Origin: Simiduia aestuariiviva
GTDB taxonomy: Bacteria; Pseudomonadota; Gammaproteobacteria; Pseudomonadales; Cellvibrionaceae
Length of the DNA: 64,000 nt
Direction of reading: 5' to 3'
Assembly: GCF_014192475.1 (NCBI RefSeq)
Contig: NZ_JACHXZ010000001.1
Span: 629,819-693,818, forward strand
Below, piece after piece: positions 44,166 through 53,832 of the stretch; positions within the stretch are counted from its first letter, which is position 1; each line of letters begins with the position of its first letter. The position numbers and the translations under genes were made by a program. A model generated the notes under the pieces. It ran no database searches. It had not been told where the DNA came from and was given only the letters and a program-made list of their open reading frames with translations.

Positions 44166-47024
44166 GTGGAACATTCCAACAATTATTATTTGAACAACCC
44201 GCTCATTCATCGCGACCGCCGACTGGGCTTAGCTGACAGCGCATGGATTAAATCCTTTGACTGCGCACACATTCGTCCGCTAATTATTTGCCGTGGCCCG
44301 ATTCGCAAAGAAGCCATGGATGTATTCGAAGAGATGGGCATCGGCCACTACGGCATTCTGCTGTCTGAAAAAGATTCCATCGTCTATCAAAATGCCTTGG
44401 CGCCCGAACTGCGCAAGCTTACCGATCCCAACCGCGTACACCGCGTGCCCGATTACACCGGCGCCACCAAGGCCGAGCGCGAAGAGCGCATTCGCCAAAT
44501 CATTAATATCGCGCAGGGCAATGGTTACAACGCCATCTACGCCGGCTACGGCTTTATGGCCGAAGATGAAACCATGGTGGCGGCCATGGAAGCTGCTGGC
44601 CTCAATTTTATTGGGCCCTGCTCGCGCACCGTTCACGACGCCGGTTTGAAAGACGAGGCCAAGCGCACTGCGTTAAAAGTCGGTGTTTCGGTGACGCCCG
44701 GTGTGGATAACGCCACTGCGCTCACCTTGTTAAAAAAATACCCAGACGAAGCCGCGCTGCGCGATGTGATTGCAACGCAGGCATTAACCGTAGACTCCGC
44801 AAAGTTTGATAGCGCCGAGGTGTCCTTAGCGGATAAAGCCGATATGGTGTTGGCCGCCAGTTACGACAAGGGCATCGACCTGTACACCATTGCAGAGCTG
44901 TCAGAAACCATTCGCGAACAAGTCATGGTAATGAGTCGCGACTACCCTGAGAACCGCATTCGTTTAAAGGCCATTGGCGGTGGGGGCGGCAAGGGGCAGC
45001 GCATCTTAGCGTCGCCGGCGGCCTACGAGGGTGAGCTCGAAAGTCGTATCGAACAGGCCGCCGCCAAGGCACCTGAATTGGTGTTAGAAATTCTCAATGA
45101 AGTTAAAACCACGGGCGTTGGCGATAACAAAAACGTACTGGTGGAACTGAATATCGAAACCACCCGTCACCAAGAAATTCAGGTGATCGGCAATGGCGAA
45201 TGGGCACTGGCACTGGGCGGTCGCGATTGCTCGCTGCAAATGCACGAACAAAAACTGTTGGAAGTGTCGGTCATTACCGAAGATCTGGAGCAGGCGTTAG
45301 CCACCGCCGAGCAGGCCGGCAACGAAGCTGAAGCCAAGGTGCTGCGTCAGGACCTTATCACGCTCAAGAAAATGGAAGAGGAGTCTGAAATTTTCGGTCG
45401 GGCAGTGGGCCTAGATTCGGTGTCCACTTTTGAGTGTATTGTGGATCGCGACAAACATTTCTTCATGGAAATGAATACGCGTATTCAAGTGGAGCATCGC
45501 GTCACGGAATTGTGCTACGCGCTGCGTTTTACCAACCCGGATGAGCCCCATGAAAGTTTTGTGGTCCACTCATTGGTGGAGGCAATGGTATTGCTGGCGG
45601 CTCACGGACCACGCTTGCCAAAGCCAACCCGTGTATTGCGCCATACCGCGTCGGTTGAAGCGCGCTTGAATGCCACCAACCAAGCACTGCAACCACACGC
45701 GGGCGGCATGATTGAAAAGTGGTCCGACGCCATTGCCGGCGAAATACGCGATGATCAGGGCATCAGTCTGCACAATCCCGACACCGATGTATTCATGAAG
45801 TACCATTTGGCAGGGGCCTACGATTCCAATATTGCATTGCTGCTAAGCGTGGGCGAAAACCGTCGGCAAACCTACGAGCGCATGGCGGAAATCTTGCGCG
45901 TTACACAATTGCGCGGCAAGGATTTGGCCACCAATCTCGAGTTTCACTACGGATTGGTCAATTGGTTTTTGGGCAACAATATCAATGCGCGTCCCACCAC
46001 GCGGTTTATCGTGCCCTATTTAACGGCCGTGGGTTTGTTGAAACAGGCGGCGAACAATCAAGACCTGCCCTATGCCTATCAACAGCTTTGTGCGCACGCA
46101 GTGGCAGACGCGCCGACGGCGCAGCAAGCTGAATTGCAATCGGTATTAGCCCGCAAGCAATTGCTGATTACCCGCCCCATTGCCATGTTGTTGGAGTCGC
46201 CCCACATATTGGCCGGTTGGGTTTCCGTTCATAAATGCCACGCACTATTGCAAGATCAGCGCGTAGTTTGGCAGATCAATCCGGTGCAGCTATTGGCCGA
46301 TACCTACACATTCCTCAATATGGATTATCGCGCGGGCCGGCCAGCGGCAAATATGATTTGGGATCACGATCACGAAATTCTGACGCAGGCTTTAGCGTTC
46401 TACAGCCAGTTGGAAGATACCTTGGGCGAACGCGATTATCGCGCGCTAGATACCCTGTTACAGGGTGACGCCCCGTCAGATTTTAGCGCTGAAACTTGGG
46501 CCCACATTCAGGCAGCGCACCGCGGTTATCAAGCGGGCATGGATATACTCGCGCTGCCCATGTTCCTCGCCTGTGAAACGGACTTTTTCGATCTGTGTGT
46601 GAATGAAGATCTGACGATTACCATTCCCGACCGGTTAACCGAGACCGCGCTGCAATCGGCGATGGCGAAGGTGTTAGTGCCCCCGCCGCAGGCCAAGTCA
46701 GACGAAATCTTGGCGGCCAGTGGCGGTATGTTCTACGCCCGTGAAGCGCCAGATCGCCCGCCCTTTGTCACTGTGGGCAGTGAGTTTAACGCCGGTGATC
46801 CGCTTTACATCGTGGAAGTGATGAAAATGTTCAATAAGGTGAACGCACCCTTTGCGGGCACCATTGATGAAATTCTCGTGCCCGATGATGGCGCCATCAT
46901 TAAGAAAGGACAGCCGCTGTTTAAGATTACGCCGGCTGAAAAAATTGAATTTGAATCGCCCGAAACGATTACCGCGCGCCGCCGAGAGCGGACGGATGTG
47001 TTTCTGGCGAGCATTAAGGGGTAG
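44166..47024 (+). CDS. Biotin carboxylase fused to biotin carrier, acyl-CoA carboxylase alpha subunit
   Basis: 952 residues, longer than usual alpha subunits (about 660). N-terminal biotin carboxylase with ATP-grasp (YAGYGFMAEDETMV, glycine loop GGGGGKGQRI, catalytic MEMNTRIQVEHRVTEL), a long middle region of about 300 residues, and a C-terminal biotinyl domain with VEVMKMFNKV (biotinyl Lys 887). It charges biotin with CO2 for PccB. GTG 44166 lies 41 bp after pccB. The extra middle part probably makes subunit contacts. Confidence 0.9.
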   Translation: MEHSNNYYLNNPLIHRDRRLGLADSAWIKSFDCAHIRPLIICRGPIRKEAMDVFEEMGIGHYGILLSEKDSIVYQNALAPELRKLTDPNRVHRVPDYTGATKAEREERIRQIINIAQGNGYNAIYAGYGFMAEDETMVAAMEAAGLNFIGPCSRTVHDAGLKDEAKRTALKVGVSVTPGVDNATALTLLKKYPDEAALRDVIATQALTVDSAKFDSAEVSLADKADMVLAASYDKGIDLYTIAELSETIREQVMVMSRDYPENRIRLKAIGGGGGKGQRILASPAAYEGELESRIEQAAAKAPELVLEILNEVKTTGVGDNKNVLVELNIETTRHQEIQVIGNGEWALALGGRDCSLQMHEQKLLEVSVITEDLEQALATAEQAGNEAEAKVLRQDLITLKKMEEESEIFGRAVGLDSVSTFECIVDRDKHFFMEMNTRIQVEHRVTELCYALRFTNPDEPHESFVVHSLVEAMVLLAAHGPRLPKPTRVLRHTASVEARLNATNQALQPHAGGMIEKWSDAIAGEIRDDQGISLHNPDTDVFMKYHLAGAYDSNIALLLSVGENRRQTYERMAEILRVTQLRGKDLATNLEFHYGLVNWFLGNNINARPTTRFIVPYLTAVGLLKQAANNQDLPYAYQQLCAHAVADAPTAQQAELQSVLARKQLLITRPIAMLLESPHILAGWVSVHKCHALLQDQRVVWQINPVQLLADTYTFLNMDYRAGRPAANMIWDHDHEILTQALAFYSQLEDTLGERDYRALDTLLQGDAPSDFSAETWAHIQAAHRGYQAGMDILALPMFLACETDFFDLCVNEDLTITIPDRLTETALQSAMAKVLVPPPQAKSDEILAASGGMFYAREAPDRPPFVTVGSEFNAGDPLYIVEVMKMFNKVNAPFAGTIDEILVPDDGAIIKKGQPLFKITPAEKIEFESPETITARRRERTDVFLASIKG

Positions 47025-47027
47025 CTA

Positions 47028-47438
47028 ATGATCACTGCACTCGATCACATTGCCATTGCCGTGCCCGATTTGGAAAAGGCGATCAAGCGGTTTATGGAGG
47101 ACTTTGGTTTAAACTACAACGGTCGCGAAGACGTGGCCACCGCCAAAACCAGTACGGCATTTTTTCCGCTCCCGCCCACGCAAATTGAATTGGTACATCC
47201 ACTCAATGGCGAGGGTCCGATCGCGGGCTATTTGGAAAAGCGTGGCGGTGGTTTGCATCACCTGTGTTTTCGTACCGATGATATTGAGGCAGACGTCGCC
47301 CGGCTTAAAGAAAAAGGTTACCAGTTTTTGTCTGAGCAGCCCTCGCTTGGGGCGCACAACTGCAAAGTGATCTTCATTCACCCTAAAAGTTGCGACGGTG
47401 TGCTTATAGAGTTAAGCCAACCCATGGGCGAGCACTGA
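47028..47438 (+). CDS. mce: Methylmalonyl-CoA epimerase
   Basis: 136 residues, vicinal oxygen chelate fold. Expected metal ligands are seen in [19 protein letters not shown] (His), QIELVHPL (His in ELVHPL), [13 protein letters not shown] (His) and VLIELSQP (Glu). It converts (S)- to (R)-methylmalonyl-CoA, the form used by the mutase. ATG 47028 follows the carboxylase stop by three bases. Confidence 0.93.
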   Translation: MITALDHIAIAVPDLEKAIKRFMEDFGLNYNGREDVATAKTSTAFFPLPPTQIELVHPLNGEGPIAGYLEKRGGGLHHLCFRTDDIEADVARLKEKGYQFLSEQPSLGAHNCKVIFIHPKSCDGVLIELSQPMGEH

Positions 47439-47539
47439 CGGCGGGGTTGAGTAATCACCCTATTACGTGGGGTACCCGCATTGACTATGTACGATTTAAG
47501 CAGAATTCAGCCCGCAAATTTGTGGGCAATGAGGCAAAC

Positions 47540-49681
47540 ATGACAGAGAAAAAATACACCTTGGCCGAATGGGAAGCGCTGGCCACCAAGCAGATGAAGG
47601 GGCTCACGCCTGAGGAAATGGTGTGGCACACGCCCGAAGGCATCCACATTAAAACGCTCTACACGCGTGCAGATTTGGATAAATTGCCCAACGCCGATAC
47701 CTTGCCCGGATTCGCACCCTATGTGCGCGGTCCACAGGCCACCATGTATGCGGGCCGCCCTTGGACAATTCGCCAGTACGCGGGCTTTTCTACGGCGGAA
47801 GAGTCCAATGCGTTCTATCGCAAAAATCTAAAAGCCGGGGCGCAGGGCGTGTCGGTGGCTTTTGATTTGGCGACTCACCGCGGCTACGACTCCGACCATC
47901 CGCGCGTATCCGGCGACGTGGGTAAGGCGGGAGTGGCTATTGATTCCGTGGAAGACATGAAAATTTTATTTGACGGTATTCCGTTGGATAAAGTGTCCGT
48001 GTCTATGACCATGAACGGCGCGGTGCTACCCATCCTGGCCAATTACATCGTTGCTGCGGAAGAGCAGGGCGTAACACAAGATAAATTGGCGGGCACCATT
48101 CAGAACGATATCTTAAAAGAATTCATGGTGCGCAATACCTATATTTATCCGCCTGCGCCATCCATGAAAATTATCGGCGACATTATTGGCTACACCAGCC
48201 AACACATGCCGAAATTCAATTCTATTTCCATTTCCGGCTACCACATTCAAGAGGCCGGTGCCGACGCGGCACTGGAACTGGCCTATACGCTTTCCGATGG
48301 TCGTGAGTATGTGCGCACGGCACTGGCCGCAGGTCTCGATGTGGACGCCTTTGCACCGCGGCTGTCATTCTTCTGGGGAATTTCCATGAATTTTTACATG
48401 GAGATTGCCAAGCTGCGCGCGGGCCGGTTGTTGTGGCACAAAATTATGGAGGAGTTTAAACCGCAAAATCCAAAGTCTTCCATGCTGCGCACCCACAGCC
48501 AAACATCGGGCTGGTCGCTCACTGAGCAAGACCCTTACAACAACGTCATCCGCACCACTATTGAAGCCATGGCCGCGGTGTTTGGCGGCACTCAGTCGCT
48601 GCATACCAATGCGCTCGATGAAGCTGTGGCCCTGCCCACCGAATTCTCGGCGCGCATTGCCCGCAACACGCAAATTATTATTCAGGAAGAGACGGGCATC
48701 ACGCAGGTGGTAGACCCCTGGGGCGGTTCCTACATGATGGAAACGCTCACGCAAGAAATTGCCGACAAAGCGTGGGAGCTGATCGAAGAAATTGAAGAAA
48801 ACGGTGGCATGGCGAAAGCCATTGAGGCCGGCTTGCCGAAATTGCGCATTGAAGAGTCGGCAGCTAAAAAACAAGCGCGCATTGATCGCGGTGAAGATGT
48901 GATCGTGGGCGTGAATAAATATGTGCTCGATCAAGAAGACGATCTGGAGATTCTTGAAGTCGATAACGTAGCGGTGCGCGATTCGCAAATTAAGCGCATC
49001 AACGAAGTGCGTGCCAGTCGCAATAACGCCGCCGTTGCCCAAGCGCTGGCTGACATTACCGCTGCGGCGAAGACCGGCCAAGGCAATCTGTTAGACTTGT
49101 CCGTCAAGGCCGCGCGATTGCGCGCCACTGTCGGGGAGATATCTGACGCTATGGAAGAGGTATTTGGGCGCTATAACGCGCAAGCTCGCACCATATCAGG
49201 CGTGTATGGCGCATCCTACGAAAACGACCCTGAATGGACCGCTATTAAAGCCGATATCGAACGCTTTGAAGCGAGTGAAGGGCGCCGCCCGCGTATGCTG
49301 GTGTGCAAGATGGGCCAAGACGGCCACGATCGAGGCGCTAAAGTCATTGCGACAGCGTTTGCCGATGTGGGCTTTGATATTGATTTATCACCCATGTTTT
49401 CTACCCCCGAAGAGGTGGCTCGTCAAGCGGTGGAAAACGATGTACACGTTGTGGGTGTGTCCTCGCAGGCCGCGGGCCATAAAACGCTCATTCCTGAATT
49501 GATTGCCGAGCTGAAGAAGCAGGGCGCCGATGACATCATCGTGGTGGCAGGCGGTGTGATTCCAAAGCAGGATTACGGGTTTTTAGAGCAGGCGGGCGTT
49601 AAAGGCATTTTTGGGCCCGGGACTAAAATTCCCGTATCTGCACGCCAAGTACTAGAGGCCATTAAAGCGGCGCGCGCATAA
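47540..49681 (+). CDS. scpA: Methylmalonyl-CoA mutase, adenosylcobalamin-dependent
   Basis: 713 residues from ATG 47540 (GAGG six bases upstream). Catalytic TIM-barrel half with [41 protein letters not shown] and [24 protein letters not shown], then the B12-binding domain with DGHDRG (His 596, lower axial ligand) and [16 protein letters not shown]. It rearranges (R)-methylmalonyl-CoA to succinyl-CoA. It needs the cofactor made by the PduO protein at 37491 and the chaperone that follows. Confidence 0.95.
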   Translation: MTEKKYTLAEWEALATKQMKGLTPEEMVWHTPEGIHIKTLYTRADLDKLPNADTLPGFAPYVRGPQATMYAGRPWTIRQYAGFSTAEESNAFYRKNLKAGAQGVSVAFDLATHRGYDSDHPRVSGDVGKAGVAIDSVEDMKILFDGIPLDKVSVSMTMNGAVLPILANYIVAAEEQGVTQDKLAGTIQNDILKEFMVRNTYIYPPAPSMKIIGDIIGYTSQHMPKFNSISISGYHIQEAGADAALELAYTLSDGREYVRTALAAGLDVDAFAPRLSFFWGISMNFYMEIAKLRAGRLLWHKIMEEFKPQNPKSSMLRTHSQTSGWSLTEQDPYNNVIRTTIEAMAAVFGGTQSLHTNALDEAVALPTEFSARIARNTQIIIQEETGITQVVDPWGGSYMMETLTQEIADKAWELIEEIEENGGMAKAIEAGLPKLRIEESAAKKQARIDRGEDVIVGVNKYVLDQEDDLEILEVDNVAVRDSQIKRINEVRASRNNAAVAQALADITAAAKTGQGNLLDLSVKAARLRATVGEISDAMEEVFGRYNAQARTISGVYGASYENDPEWTAIKADIERFEASEGRRPRMLVCKMGQDGHDRGAKVIATAFADVGFDIDLSPMFSTPEEVARQAVENDVHVVGVSSQAAGHKTLIPELIAELKKQGADDIIVVAGGVIPKQDYGFLEQAGVKGIFGPGTKIPVSARQVLEAIKAARA

Positions 49682-49726
49682 GCGCGTCGCACTCTACTTT
49701 ATGTGGCCATTTGAGTTTGTGATTCT

Positions 49727-50680
49727 ATGATCGACATTGCGTTATTAAAAGCCGGCAACCGGCGTGCATTGGCGAAAGCCATTACGCTGGTGGAAAGCAA
49801 GCTCGATAGCCATCGCGATCAAGCGCAGCAATTGCTAGAGGCGGTGCTGCCAGATTCAGGCAAGAGCATCCGCATCGGGATCAGCGGTATTCCGGGCGTG
49901 GGCAAGTCCACCTTTATTGAGGCCTTCGGCAAGCACCTTATTGCGCTGGGTAAAAAGGTGGCGGTGCTAGCCGTTGATCCATCGTCACCAGTGCGCGGAG
50001 GCAGTATTCTGGGCGACAAGACGCGCATGGAAGAACTCTCGCGCGAAGCCAATGCGTTTATTCGCCCCTCGCCCTCGGAAGGCGCATTGGGCGGCGTTGC
50101 ACAAAAGACCCGCGAAACCATGTTGCTCTGTGAGGCGGCGGGCTACGATGTGATCCTGGTGGAAACCGTCGGAGTGGGCCAATCCGAATACGAAGTGGCC
50201 GCTATGGTGGATTTCTTTTTGGTGTTGATGCTGCCCAATGCCGGCGATGAATTGCAGGGCATTAAGCGCGGCATAATGGAACTGGCCGATGCGCTGGTAA
50301 TCAACAAGGCCGATGGCGAAAGTTTGAACCTGGCCACGCGCACACAACAACACTACCAAAGTGCGTTTCACCTCATTCGGCACGGCGCCTTTTGGACGCC
50401 GCGCGTGGAAACCTGTTCGGCCCTCAATAAATCCGGTATCGATCAAGTGTGGACCATGATCGAGGACTATAAAGTGCAAGCCGATGAACACGGTGCCTTC
50501 CACGGCAAGCGCGCCCGTCAAAACGCCGAGTGGATGAAAAAACTGATCCATCAAATGCTGGAGCGCAGACTCACCGAAAACCCCGCGATTAAACACAAGA
50601 TGACGGAACTGCAGGCCGGCGTCATCGACAATCGCGTGACGCCCTATAATGCGGCGAAAACAATTCTCGATTTGCTGTAG
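49727..50680 (+). CDS. meaB: MeaB/ArgK-type methylmalonyl-CoA mutase-associated GTPase
   Basis: 317 residues. P-loop GIPGVGKST near residues 53-61, then [35 protein letters not shown] and [14 protein letters not shown] (switch regions) and the base-recognition NKADGE. It guards the mutase against loading with wrong cobalamin or radical loss. Last gene of the propionyl-CoA set, 45 bp after scpA. Confidence 0.93.
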   Translation: MIDIALLKAGNRRALAKAITLVESKLDSHRDQAQQLLEAVLPDSGKSIRIGISGIPGVGKSTFIEAFGKHLIALGKKVAVLAVDPSSPVRGGSILGDKTRMEELSREANAFIRPSPSEGALGGVAQKTRETMLLCEAAGYDVILVETVGVGQSEYEVAAMVDFFLVLMLPNAGDELQGIKRGIMELADALVINKADGESLNLATRTQQHYQSAFHLIRHGAFWTPRVETCSALNKSGIDQVWTMIEDYKVQADEHGAFHGKRARQNAEWMKKLIHQMLERRLTENPAIKHKMTELQAGVIDNRVTPYNAAKTILDLL

Positions 50681-50776
50681 TCCGGCCCGCTTGGTATCGA
50701 TTCATCGCTTGTGGCACACTTGCCAGGCGCCGGGACCCCCCCCGGCATTGATGGACCAACAGGCAGGAAACCCTCG

Positions 50777-51799
50777 GTGGCTGATAAACCCAAGCAACAG
50801 TACCCGCAGATGTCTGACATCGCGCGCTTGGCCGGTGTGTCCAAGTCCACTGTGTCGCGCGCATTGTCCGGATCCACCTTGGTCAATCAGCAGACCCGCG
50901 ACCTGGTAATGCGTATCGCCCGCGAGCAGAACTACAGGCTTAATACCGCCGCTCGCAACTTCCGGTTAAAAGAATCACTCACGTTTGCTGTGCTGTTGCC
51001 CAGTGCCAGTGATGTGGACTTTAAACTCTCAGACCCCTTCTTTCTGGAATTGCTCGCGGCAATCGCCGAGGCGGTGGACGAACACGGCCATCAGCTGTTG
51101 CTGTCGCGTATCTCTCCTCAGGAGGGCGAGTGGATTGAGGAGTTTATTGATAAGCGTTCGGCCGATGGCGTGATCCTTATTGGTCAGGGCTCGCACCACG
51201 ACACCATCGACCGCATTGCCGAGCACTTCAAGGCGATTTCGGTGTGGGGAGCGAAAATCAGTGAGAATCAGAACTACCCGGTGGTGGGCAGCGACAATGT
51301 ACTTGGCGGGCGCAGAGCAACAGAACATCTCTTATCACGCCAACGCCAGCGCATCGTATTTCTCGGATACAAGTCGTTACCAGAAGTGTTGCAGCGCTAT
51401 CAAGGCTATTGTGATGCGCTGGACGTGGCGGGTATAGCAGTTGAGTCCGAGCTGGTTATTGATGGTTGCTATGGTGAAGCCGATGGCTATAGTGCCATGT
51501 GCCACCTGATAGATTCGGGCATCGCGTTCGATGGTGTTTTTGCAGTGAGCGATGTACTTGCGATGTCGGCGATCCTTGCGCTCAAGGAAAATGGTCTGCA
51601 GGTGCCGGGCCAGGTATCGGTAGTGGGTTACGACGACATAAGCCTTGCTGCCTACTACAATCCGCCGCTGACCACAGTGCACCAGAACCTTTCATTGGGT
51701 GGCAAGGTTCTGGTGGATAACCTGCTGGAGGCACTGGCAGGTCACACGCCCGAGTTCGTCAGCCTGAACCCGGGCGTCATAGTGCGCGGTTCCAGTTAG
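50777..51799 (+). CDS. LacI-family regulator of the sucrose cluster
   Basis: 340 residues. DNA-binding helices MSDIARLAGVSKSTVSRALSGSTLVNQQTRDLV are followed by a periplasmic-binding-type effector domain (NYPVVGSDNVLGGRRATEHLL; GVFAVSDVLAMSAI; VSVVGYDDISLAAYYNPPLTTV). I choose GTG 50777, with AGGAAA upstream; GTG 50711 is in frame but adds unlikely sequence. It abuts the convergent GH68-like gene. Probable binding sites lie at 56327-56364. Confidence 0.9.
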   Translation: MADKPKQQYPQMSDIARLAGVSKSTVSRALSGSTLVNQQTRDLVMRIAREQNYRLNTAARNFRLKESLTFAVLLPSASDVDFKLSDPFFLELLAAIAEAVDEHGHQLLLSRISPQEGEWIEEFIDKRSADGVILIGQGSHHDTIDRIAEHFKAISVWGAKISENQNYPVVGSDNVLGGRRATEHLLSRQRQRIVFLGYKSLPEVLQRYQGYCDALDVAGIAVESELVIDGCYGEADGYSAMCHLIDSGIAFDGVFAVSDVLAMSAILALKENGLQVPGQVSVVGYDDISLAAYYNPPLTTVHQNLSLGGKVLVDNLLEALAGHTPEFVSLNPGVIVRGSS

Positions 51800-51800
51800 T

Positions 51801-52889
51801 TCACAGTGCCCTTGCTCGCAGCGGGTTTTCCCCACCCAGGTCAGTAATATCTACCTCAAACCGGGGCGCGAAGGTCAGCGGTTTGTCCGCGCGCTCAGTG
51901 GTGGGCGCAATGCAGCATAGGCGCTGCTGTTGCCAATCGGCAGCCAGCACGGTCATGCCAAACAGGTGTTGGGTATTGCCGAGGACGCTGGTCGTGCGCG
52001 CGCCCTTATGCCAGGGGCCGCGCAGTGCGTTGCCGCAGTAAATCCGCATGGTTTTTTCCACCTCCTCGTCGGGTTGTTGCTCGGATTGACGGGTGGAGGC
52101 TGCAATAACCAATAGGTACCGATTGCGGGTGCTGTCGGGATAGATTTTTGGCACCTCAAGTTGGCTGTATTCGTCGCTGTCGGGCATCTGCACCGGCGGA
52201 TAGAGTTCTGCGACGGAAAGTGCGTCGCCGTCGAGCGTCAGGCGCGCCAGTCCCATGGCATTCTGCCGGGCAGTATTTTTTGCCGCCCATACCATCATCA
52301 ACTCGCCCTGCAGGTCGTAAAACATGAACGGGTCGCGCCACGCGAGAATGGGCCCGCCGGCTTCACCCTGATTGCTGCCCAGCTCGCCTGCGTCACCTAG
52401 GTAGTATCCCGCCGACTCGATGTAGTCCCGGTCGCGCTCAGGGCACAACAACAGTTGTTGGCTGCCGTCGGTGGGGCGAACTGAATCCTGCGCCAGAACG
52501 CAGGCCAGATTCTGCACGAACAGGCGGTCTGGTCCGCGGTCGCGTATCCCGGTATAGCCAAACAGCCAGCGGCCATCCGTAAGTTGCATCACCGAGCCGC
52601 TCCAGATAGTACGCTCATCATGCCGGTCTCGGGCCTGTCCGTGGCGCTGAAAAACGCCTAGATCGCGCCAGCTTGCGCCACCGTCCTGTGAACTGAAGTG
52701 ACGGATGTGGAAAGGTTGGTGATTACGCTGGTTCGCTTCGAGCGCAGTGCCATCAGGGAGCTGGCGACTTACCGCCAGGCAATAGAGGTGGGTCGTGTCG
52801 CCGGAACGGGTGGACCAGGCGTCCCAGAGGTACAGCGCTGGGTGCGCAATACCGGCACGGAAAGTTTGTTTTTCGGGTTCGGGAATCAT
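51801..52889 (-). CDS. GH68-like (clan GH-J) fructosyl hydrolase/transferase, cytoplasmic
   Basis: 362 residues, no signal peptide. Five-bladed propeller features: LYLWDAWSTRSGD (WDxW, nucleophile Asp as in levansucrases), TIWSGSVMQL, AWRDPFMFYD (RDP motif) and DEYSQLEVPKIY (candidate acid/base Glu). Expected to cleave sucrose or a fructosyl bond inside the cell, feeding the fructokinase upstream. ATG 52889 overlaps the fructokinase stop (ATGA). GH32 or another clan member cannot be fully excluded. Confidence 0.72.
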   Translation of the reverse strand: MIPEPEKQTFRAGIAHPALYLWDAWSTRSGDTTHLYCLAVSRQLPDGTALEANQRNHQPFHIRHFSSQDGGASWRDLGVFQRHGQARDRHDERTIWSGSVMQLTDGRWLFGYTGIRDRGPDRLFVQNLACVLAQDSVRPTDGSQQLLLCPERDRDYIESAGYYLGDAGELGSNQGEAGGPILAWRDPFMFYDLQGELMMVWAAKNTARQNAMGLARLTLDGDALSVAELYPPVQMPDSDEYSQLEVPKIYPDSTRNRYLLVIAASTRQSEQQPDEEVEKTMRIYCGNALRGPWHKGARTTSVLGNTQHLFGMTVLAADWQQQRLCCIAPTTERADKPLTFAPRFEVDITDLGGENPLRARAL

Positions 52890-53782
52890 ACTTCGTGCCC
52901 TGCTATGCGTGCGTGTGCCAGATAAAACGCGCCCACCAGGCCGGCATCGGCATACGATGGCGGCTCAATAAATTGGTCGATGCCTTGGGGGAACAGCTGG
53001 TGCGCCAGATAGTTGCCGATCTGGGAGGAGAAGGCTGCGTTCAGTCGCTGGAATAGCCCCGGCCGCTGCATGACGCCGCCCCCCAGCACGATGCTGTGGG
53101 GTGAATAGGCCAGGGTAACTGTTCGGCACAGAGTAGCCAGGTGGTGGGCGAGGTTGTCCCACAATGGGTGGTCGTCGGGCGCCTGCTCAGGTCGGATATC
53201 CCAGCGCTTGGCTAGCGCCGGGCCGCAGATCAACCCTTCGATGCAGCGTGGGTGGAACGGGCAAGTGCCCGAGGGTTCGCCTGCCAAGGCTTCGCTGTGC
53301 AGGTGCCCGAGCTCCGGGTGCAGGTGGGAATGGAGACTGCTGCCATCGTTACAGAGTCCCACGCCCAGGCCGGTACCGAGCGTGATGTAGGCGAGGCTTT
53401 TACCATGCATGGCTCGCGCCCGGTACTCCGCCAGCGCGGCGGCGTTGACGTCTGTGTCAATCACCACCGGGCAGCGAAATTGCGCCAGCGCAGCTCGGAA
53501 ATCCACACCGGTCCAACCCGGTTTGGGGGTATCCATAAAGGTTCCATAGCTCGGGCTGTCGGGCCGGATATCGATTGGGCCGAAGCTGGCGATGCCAATG
53601 CCCGCCGGCGGACCGTGGCGATCGGCAGCCTCCGCGAGAAATGCCTGGCAGCGTTGAAAAGTTTGCTCCGGATGGGTGGTGCTGAAGCGGATCTTCTCTA
53701 ACGGCTGGTCGTGTGAGTATCCCACCGTAAGATTGAATTTCGTGCCTCCCGCTTCAATGGCGGCAATTAGTGGGCGCTGCAT
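52886..53782 (-). CDS. ROK-family fructokinase
   Basis: 298 residues from ATG 53782 (GGAG upstream). ATP site IAAIEAGGTKFNLTVG, sugar site YGTFMDTPKPGWTGVDF, VVIDTDVNAAALAEYRARAM and the zinc-type Cys/His cluster CPFHPRCIEGLICGPAL, all as in bacterial fructokinases of the Mak type. It phosphorylates fructose released from sucrose. First of a pair with the GH68-like gene; preceded by a terminator stem. Confidence 0.88.
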   Translation of the reverse strand: MQRPLIAAIEAGGTKFNLTVGYSHDQPLEKIRFSTTHPEQTFQRCQAFLAEAADRHGPPAGIGIASFGPIDIRPDSPSYGTFMDTPKPGWTGVDFRAALAQFRCPVVIDTDVNAAALAEYRARAMHGKSLAYITLGTGLGVGLCNDGSSLHSHLHPELGHLHSEALAGEPSGTCPFHPRCIEGLICGPALAKRWDIRPEQAPDDHPLWDNLAHHLATLCRTVTLAYSPHSIVLGGGVMQRPGLFQRLNAAFSSQIGNYLAHQLFPQGIDQFIEPPSYADAGLVGAFYLAHARIAGHEV

Positions 53783-53792
53783 TTGGGGCTCC

Positions 53793-53820
53793 AAAAAAGC
53801 CGGGTCGCAGACCCGGCAAA
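53793..53820 (-). terminator. Rho-independent terminator between the TonB receptor and fructokinase genes
   Basis: Minus strand: GCCGGGTC-tgc-GACCCGGC followed by TTTTTT. It ends the receptor transcript; the fructokinase/GH68 genes are then reached by read-through or by a promoter I do not see. Confidence 0.85.
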
Positions 53821-53832
53821 CTAGGATTGTTT

